Shown: one piece after another, positions 59,382-64,000 of the stretch
Layout of the letters: the number at the start of each line of letters is the position of its first letter
Position numbering within the stretch: the stretch's first letter is position 1
NCBI GenBank assembly: GCA_913046365.1
Contig: CAJWRM010000003.1
Location: 62,001 to 126,000 of the forward strand
Length of the DNA stretch: 64,000 bases
Source: an uncultured Flavobacteriales bacterium
GTDB lineage: Bacteria > Bacteroidota > Bacteroidia > Flavobacteriales_D > Crocinitomicaceae
Direction: 5' to 3'
Made by a program: the position numbers and the translations under genes
Notes under the pieces: generated by a model
The model's database searches: none
What the model saw: only the letters and a program-made list of their open reading frames with translations
Told to the model about the DNA's origin: nothing

Positions 59382-60320
59382 GTGATTCAGCCACATGATA
59401 TTTCAGATAAGCGCATTGGTATTTCAGTTCTGAACTGGGGTTTGGGTCATGTTACCCGAAGTATCCCTATTATTGAGACTTTATGTCGACAAAATAACGA
59501 GGTGTTTATTTTTTGTAATGAACACCAAAAGCTCATCTTTAGTCAATACCTCAGAGATGTAAATTTTGTCAACCACAGAGGTTATCCATTCAAGTTTAAT
59601 GGAAAAGGTCGATTCAAAATAGATTTACTTCTTACCTCAAGAAAGCTGTACCAATACTTGAAATCCGAAAAGAAACTTGCTCATACATATGTAGAAAAAT
59701 ATAAGTTGGATATGCTTATTTCAGACCAGCGTTATGGATTTATTAGTAAAGTCCCATCAATCTTTATAACGCATCAGCTTCAGTTTCCAGTTCGGGGAAT
59801 TTACAAGCTGGGCAACCTTATTAATAGGCAACAGATCTCCAATTTCAGCTCAATTTGGATCATGGACAATGAACATGAGCGTTATGCAGGAAAACTATCC
59901 CAAAATATAAATTACGATAAAGCTATATATATAGGTTGTCATTCTCGTTTTCAATTATTAGAAAAACGAATAGAAAAAGAAGTGAAAGGGCTTCTAGTAT
60001 TTAATGGTCCCGAGGTTTATTCGCAATTCTTGTTGGATACATTTATACCGAAAATTAAGAATGGTGAAATAGAAAAGATTATAGGTCCTGAATCTGTTCG
60101 GTCTTTATTATTAAGAAAAAATATAAAAACACCGTTTTTTGCGAGTACAGATATGTCCTCCATTGATGCACTTTTTATGAAGACATCAAAGGTTTTTGGT
60201 TTCTTCGGCTATACTACGCTTATGGATTGTCTTGAGCTTGGTTGTGACTATAACTTAATTCCAACACCTGGACAAGACGAGCAGATTTATCTGGCAAAAA
60301 GGCATAAAAAAAGCCTCTAA
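59382..60320 (+). CDS. Glycosyltransferase-like protein (MJ1255/VC2487-type)
   Basis: 312 residues from a GTG start; no in-frame ATG lies near, and a stop codon precedes it by two codons. The GT-B-like fold shows NWGLGHVTRSIPIIETL at the N-terminus, a central FITHQLQFPVRG, a nucleotide-binding lobe with a glycine-rich YTTLMDCLELG and the end TPGQDEQIYLAKR. It probably transfers a sugar from a nucleotide donor; the acceptor is unknown. Its stop codon lies in the loop of a bidirectional terminator, so the last residues (KRHKKSL) are fixed by the hairpin sequence. Confidence 0.8.
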   Translation: MIQPHDISDKRIGISVLNWGLGHVTRSIPIIETLCRQNNEVFIFCNEHQKLIFSQYLRDVNFVNHRGYPFKFNGKGRFKIDLLLTSRKLYQYLKSEKKLAHTYVEKYKLDMLISDQRYGFISKVPSIFITHQLQFPVRGIYKLGNLINRQQISNFSSIWIMDNEHERYAGKLSQNINYDKAIYIGCHSRFQLLEKRIEKEVKGLLVFNGPEVYSQFLLDTFIPKIKNGEIEKIIGPESVRSLLLRKNIKTPFFASTDMSSIDALFMKTSKVFGFFGYTTLMDCLELGCDYNLIPTPGQDEQIYLAKRHKKSL

Positions 60321-60332
60321 AGAGGCTTTTAA
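60306..60332. terminator. Bidirectional terminator that contains a stop codon
   Basis: AGCCTC (60312-60317) pairs with GAGGCT (60322-60327), with A/T runs on both sides; the loop TAAA contains the TAA stop of the glycosyltransferase-like gene. On the minus strand the same hairpin, followed by seven T residues, ends the lipoprotein gene 20 bases after its stop codon. Confidence 0.85.
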
Positions 60333-60351
60333 TATAAGTTATTTTAATGCT

Positions 60352-62073
60352 TTACTTTACTAATGCTTGAAATGCTGCATCTTCAAAGAACTTTACAAAC
60401 TCACGGTCTTTACCGGCTTTTGCCTTAAAACTTCCATCTTCTGCAATAGCTAATTTAAGTTTGGCAACAACATCACTTGCTCCTGTTCCTCCTCTGGCTG
60501 CCATAATTGCCGCTAGATAAAGTCCATCTGCATCGTTTTTGTCATCGCTGTCTGCTAATGTAGCCTCTGCAGATGAAAGATCTCCTTGAAGAAGTTGCGC
60601 TAGTGCTTTATTAAAGGTATTTCCTGAGATATTTCCTTCAGCTGAAGAATATGCGCCATCCAAAATATCTAAGCCTGCAGTATTGGCTTTAACTATACTC
60701 ATTTTATCTGAATCCATTCCTTTTGCCTTTGCGAAAAGCGCTCTACTTCCCTCACGGTCACCTTCGAGCATTGAAATTGCAGCTAGGTTATTCATTACCT
60801 CTCCTGATGCATTCAAGTTAGCAGCTGCCTCAAAGTTTGCTTTTGCATTTGGGATATCATTTTGAACATAGTAAAGTGATCCAAGATTATTATAAACACG
60901 GCTATCGTTCATCTTTTCTGCAACAGCAGTGTAAAGTGCAATACGTGAATTCAAATCTTTCAAAAGCGTTTCACCAGTGTATAAAACCTCTTCAACATTA
61001 AGTGTATCCGTTTTATTTGTTGCAAAGGCAATCATTTCTTCGTCTGTTAGACCGCTTTCTTTATAATTTACAGTAATCACTGCTCTACGAATGTTTGGAA
61101 AAACATCTTTTTCCAACTGAGTATATGACTTTCCTAGACGAACCATTTCAGCTTCTCTTTTTTCAGGATCTTTTTCCATTTCTAATACACGAATGAAAAG
61201 GTTTTTGTCTCCTTCTGAAATAGACTTTGTAGCAGCCAATTGTTTTTTAAATTCTTCGAAGTCTTCTCCCAGACCTTTCTGATCGTATGTCGCCACGTCT
61301 GTATATGCTTCAAGCTTTGATTTCTTCATTAATTTTGAAAAGGATTTTGCAGCACTTTCAACTCGATCTGTTGATAAGTCTCCATTTTTAGCGAATTCAC
61401 CATCAGGTGAAGCATATCCTTTGATTGATATAGATTGGATTTCGAGCTTTTCATTTTCTTGTGAAGCTGCTATCCATGATACTATGTCAACAATATCATC
61501 GTCCTTGAGCTCTTTTGATTTAACTAAAGACTTTCCTTTGTTGTAATTGATTACTGCGCTCACGCTTTTGTCTACAACCCTAACGAGTTCATCACTTTGA
61601 GTACACATTTTACAGGTCATTCTCGCAAGAAGTGGGGTAATAATTGTTGCATCAGCTATTTTCGCTGATGGAAGTTCACCTTTTTCTTTGGATTTTGCTC
61701 CTTTATAAATTTTACCAGTTAAGACTAAATCAGCTGCCTCAAGAGAAGGGTCATAAGCTAGTGAGGTTTCAAATGTTGCAGTTCCACCTGGTTTAAAGTC
61801 AATGGTTTTTCCATTTCCTTGGATTTTTTCACCTTGAATGGTCCAAACACCTAAAGCTTTATTGCCAAGTTTTGGTGTAATTTCAGCTTTAACACTTTTA
61901 CTAATTCCCTTTTCTGGCACATTAACCGTTACTGAGAATTTAATACTGTCTCCATGCATTTCTAGAGGGCTTGGAGTAACTGTGTAATCCAGATCCTTGA
62001 GAAGGGTACAACTTGAGAGAATCAAAAATGAGATAAAAAACCCCATAAATGCTTTGAAAGAATTGCTTTTCAT
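60352..62073 (-). CDS. OmpA-like/TPR lipoprotein
   Basis: 573 residues with lipobox SSC (Cys22). Residues about 25-155 are beta-rich (Ig-like), with a CKMC pair near 155. A central domain resembles the OmpA C-terminal peptidoglycan-binding fold: ISIKGYASPDGEFAKN then LSTDRVESAAK. The C-terminal third has TPR repeats (SRVYNNLGSLYYVQNDIPNAKANFEAAANL and the next repeat, about 385-450). It is likely anchored in the outer membrane facing the periplasm and may link it to peptidoglycan. It has its own promoter and terminator and is single. The specific role is unknown. Confidence 0.7.
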   Translation of the reverse strand: MKSNSFKAFMGFFISFLILSSCTLLKDLDYTVTPSPLEMHGDSIKFSVTVNVPEKGISKSVKAEITPKLGNKALGVWTIQGEKIQGNGKTIDFKPGGTATFETSLAYDPSLEAADLVLTGKIYKGAKSKEKGELPSAKIADATIITPLLARMTCKMCTQSDELVRVVDKSVSAVINYNKGKSLVKSKELKDDDIVDIVSWIAASQENEKLEIQSISIKGYASPDGEFAKNGDLSTDRVESAAKSFSKLMKKSKLEAYTDVATYDQKGLGEDFEEFKKQLAATKSISEGDKNLFIRVLEMEKDPEKREAEMVRLGKSYTQLEKDVFPNIRRAVITVNYKESGLTDEEMIAFATNKTDTLNVEEVLYTGETLLKDLNSRIALYTAVAEKMNDSRVYNNLGSLYYVQNDIPNAKANFEAAANLNASGEVMNNLAAISMLEGDREGSRALFAKAKGMDSDKMSIVKANTAGLDILDGAYSSAEGNISGNTFNKALAQLLQGDLSSAEATLADSDDKNDADGLYLAAIMAARGGTGASDVVAKLKLAIAEDGSFKAKAGKDREFVKFFEDAAFQALVK

Positions 62074-62100
62074 AATAGTTTATAATTGTAAAATATTCTG

Positions 62101-62130
62101 CAAAGTTAATAAGATTAACTGAAGCGACAA
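62101..62130 (-). promoter_or_regulatory. Promoter of the OmpA-like/TPR lipoprotein gene
   Basis: On the minus strand TTG (62130-62128), 19 bases, TAACTTTG (62108-62101), identical in both elements and spacing to the rpsL promoter. The predicted start is near 62094, 21 bases before the ATG. Confidence 0.7.
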
Positions 62131-62173
62131 TTTATGTTGTGTAATCTTTAATTTATTTATTCATATTTTATCT

Positions 62174-62617
62174 TCACGCTTGAAATTTTTGTCTCGGATC
62201 TTTTAAGAAATTAAGTTCGTTTAAAGGTATTAAGACAAAGTCTCGTTCATGGTATTTTGGATGTGGAACCTTCAATCCATCCTCATCGAAAATCTGATTA
62301 TTGTAAAAAATAATATCAATATCAATGATCCGATCCTCGTAACCTTCTTTTGTTCTTGTGCGTCCCATAGCCCCCTCAATTCGATGAATTTTATGCAAAA
62401 TTTCTCGGCACTGGTAAGTTGTCTCAATCGCTATACATGAATTCATAAAATCGTTATTTGAATCAAACCCTTGTGACGGATTTTCATAAAAGGAAGAAAA
62501 TTTTACAATTTTCCCGATATATTTCTTGACATATTGATAAGCTAACGCTAGATTTTCTTTTCTTTTACCAATATTTGATCCTAGAGACAAAACAACTTTA
62601 TTCAATTCTTTCTCCAT
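62174..62617 (-). CDS. folK: 2-amino-4-hydroxy-6-hydroxymethyldihydropteridine pyrophosphokinase
   Basis: 147 residues. HPPK motifs are clear: VVLSLGSNIGKRKENL, FYENPSQGF, FMNSCIAIET, MGRTRTKEGYEDRIIDIDIIFY (metal-binding aspartates) and VPHPKYHERDFVLIPL. It adds pyrophosphate to the pterin for folate synthesis. Its start overlaps the gldD end by 16 bases, so it is the last gene of a gldE-gldD-folK operon. Confidence 0.93.
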   Translation of the reverse strand: MEKELNKVVLSLGSNIGKRKENLALAYQYVKKYIGKIVKFSSFYENPSQGFDSNNDFMNSCIAIETTYQCREILHKIHRIEGAMGRTRTKEGYEDRIIDIDIIFYNNQIFDEDGLKVPHPKYHERDFVLIPLNELNFLKDPRQKFQA

Positions 62618-63192
62618 GAAAATGTATTCAGCATAACGTTAAGGTCCTCCTTTATATAGGCAAGTACGTTTCTTAAGGAATCATAGTTAGGAACACAATT
62701 TAAGATAACCTCCCCTCTGAGAAAATTTCTAGACGAGTCTGTTAAATAAAATTGATAATTTGTTGCTACATCCCCTTTAAGATCAAACAGTGTTCCGTAA
62801 ACCCTGTTTTCTTGATCTATGATTTGATCAAAATCAATTTGATCTGCCTTTATTTTATGAAAGTCAACTTCCTTATTTGAAAAGTTAATGAGGCTCGGCA
62901 GAGAGTCTTTATGCTCTAATTTTTTATAAAACAGGTTGATCGTTCCATTTAGTGCTCTTCCCATGAAAATTTCTTGCTCACAATAATTACTATCACAATT
63001 TACAGGACTTTTTAGTGTATATAGATCTGATATATTAAAGTCAAATGGAGCATCGAATGTTTCCGTATGATAGCTATGCGCTGGTAGCTTTGTTTTTAAG
63101 TAGGTAGGAGGTTTTGGAATGGGGTTGTCATCTTTACAAGACGCCAAAACCAATAGGAATATTGACAACAAGAATATGAAATACCTAATCAT
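62602..63192 (-). CDS. gldD: Gliding motility lipoprotein GldD
   Basis: 196 residues with lipobox LASC (Cys19), followed by the family's opening PIPKPPTYLKTKLP, a central NLFYKKLE strand and the DLKGDVATNYQFYLTDSSRNFLRGEV segment typical of GldD. It is an essential lipoprotein for gliding/type IX secretion in Flavobacterium johnsoniae; its molecular action is not known. It overlaps gldE by 8 bases and folK by 16 bases, so all three are translationally linked. Confidence 0.9.
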   Translation of the reverse strand: MIRYFIFLLSIFLLVLASCKDDNPIPKPPTYLKTKLPAHSYHTETFDAPFDFNISDLYTLKSPVNCDSNYCEQEIFMGRALNGTINLFYKKLEHKDSLPSLINFSNKEVDFHKIKADQIDFDQIIDQENRVYGTLFDLKGDVATNYQFYLTDSSRNFLRGEVILNCVPNYDSLRNVLAYIKEDLNVMLNTFSWRKN

Positions 63193-64000
63193 GGTTATTC
63201 GTTATTACTTTTAATGTTTTAACGCGTCTTTTGTCGGAAGATTCTACAATAATCTTACATTTTTCAACTTCAATAAATTCATTGTTTTTTAGAATTCTTC
63301 CGGCTTGCTCGATTACAAATCCGCCGATTGTTTCAGCGTCTCCTTTAATTTTTTCGAAGGCTTCAGGTTTAATTTTAGATGCTTTGTAAAAATCCATTAG
63401 GGATGTTCGGCCTTCAAAAATGTAAACACCATCATCAATTCTAGAATAAACTAATTCTTCCTCATCAAATTCATCCGTGATTTCTCCGACAATTTCTTCC
63501 AATATGTCTTCCAACGTGACAATTCCTGAGGCTCCACCGTACTCATCCACTACGATCGAGAGGTGCATTTTCTTTGTTTTAAATTCTTGTAGCAAATCAT
63601 TGATCTTTTTATTCTCTGGAATAAAGAAGGGTTTACGAAGGGTACTCTGCCAATTGAATTGATCATTTTGATTTAAATAGGGTAAAAGATCTTTAATATA
63701 TAGTATTCCAATGACCTGATCTGCTGTTTCCTTATACACTGGAATTCTGGAAAATCCACAGTCTAAAATAAAGGCTTTGATTTCACTAAATTTCATCTCT
63801 GCGTCAACAGCAGAAACCTCAATTCGAGGCTTCATGATCTGAGATGCCTCAGTTTTTCCAAATTTCACAATCCCTTCTAGGATATTATGCTCGTCATCAA
63901 GAGACTCTTCTTTCGTAATCGCCACAGCCTGCTCTAAATCTGAAGATGATAAATTCACCTTCCCCTTTTTGGTCTGATCAAAAAGTCGTGAGCTTTTAAC
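63185..64000 (-). CDS. gldE: Gliding motility-associated protein GldE, N-terminus cut by window edge
   Basis: The open frame continues to the last base of the window, so the N-terminal membrane (DUF21-type) part is missing. What is seen is a CBS-domain pair (about VSAVDAEMKFSEI to TLEDILEEIVGEITDEFDEE) and a CorC_HlyC domain (GVYIFEGRTSLMDF to the end). GldE resembles CorC/HlyC transport-associated proteins. A GTG at 63958 can mimic a start, but conserved residues continue upstream of it. Its pairing with gldD is the known order in Flavobacteriia. Confidence 0.88.
   Translation of the reverse strand, partial: VKSSRLFDQTKKGKVNLSSSDLEQAVAITKEESLDDEHNILEGIVKFGKTEASQIMKPRIEVSAVDAEMKFSEIKAFILDCGFSRIPVYKETADQVIGILYIKDLLPYLNQNDQFNWQSTLRKPFFIPENKKINDLLQEFKTKKMHLSIVVDEYGGASGIVTLEDILEEIVGEITDEFDEEELVYSRIDDGVYIFEGRTSLMDFYKASKIKPEAFEKIKGDAETIGGFVIEQAGRILKNNEFIEVEKCKIIVESSDKRRVKTLKVITNNHD

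Noticed and set aside
63956-63958. GTG as start codon of gldE
   Set aside because: The reading frame continues upstream to the window edge without a stop, and GldE needs an N-terminal membrane domain.

Overview
The window is chromosomal DNA of a member of Bacteroidota, most likely Flavobacteriales. The evidence is a set of gliding/type IX secretion genes (gldF, gldG, gldD, gldE), a DNA polymerase III alpha subunit with an N-terminal proofreading exonuclease domain, a TonB-dependent receptor with a CarboxypepD_reg-like N-terminus, AT-rich DNA, starts without clear Shine-Dalgarno sequences, and several promoters of the Bacteroidota type (TTG, about 19 bases, TAnnTTTG). The genus cannot be read from the sequence. 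No rRNA, tRNA, insertion sequence, prophage, CRISPR array or attachment site was seen.

Layout. 1-4.6 kb: a pterin dehydratase, then a TPP riboswitch that leads a TonB-dependent receptor (probable thiamine uptake), a beta-barrel protein and a lipoprotein. 4.6-6.9 kb: glycerol facilitator and glycerol kinase. 7-11.4 kb: exonuclease-fused dnaE. 11.4-14.1 kb: zinc-ribbon coiled-coil protein, Nif3-like protein, beta-barrel protein. 14.1-14.4 kb: the only gene-free gap over 300 bases, holding a candidate small RNA with a UUCG-capped terminator. 14.4-17.9 kb: gldF-gldG plus a DUF4340-like gene. 18-19.2 kb: SAM hydroxide adenosyltransferase and a small monooxygenase-fold protein. 19.3-24.8 kb: phoH-purC-panB and a three-gene FecCD-type ABC importer, nearly without gaps. 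24.9-25.9 kb: esterase. 26-35 kb: leftward polysaccharide cluster (flippase, polymerase-like and ligase-like membrane proteins, two glycosyltransferases, sugar aminotransferase, initiating sugar transferase), followed by a collagen-like glycine-rich lipoprotein. 35-39 kb: hydroxyacyl-CoA dehydrogenase, NUDIX, a small secreted protein, eno and carA. 39.2-56.3 kb: one uninterrupted leftward str-S10-spc-alpha superoperon of 31 genes from rpsL to rplQ, including the small rpmJ and rpmD. 56.4-59.3 kb: pdhB, clpX, clpP. 59.4-64 kb: a glycosyltransferase-like gene, an OmpA-like/TPR lipoprotein, folK, gldD and the 3' part of gldE, which is cut by the window edge.

Most of the window is core metabolism and translation. 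The points that most deserve a second look are the candidate small RNA near 14.2 kb, the riboswitch leader, the transcript-initial hairpin before rpsL, the repeat-built acidic tail of ribosomal protein L17, the glycine-rich lipoprotein, the gldFG-linked third gene, and a stop codon that sits in the loop of a bidirectional terminator. I did not find a clearly new multi-gene system.
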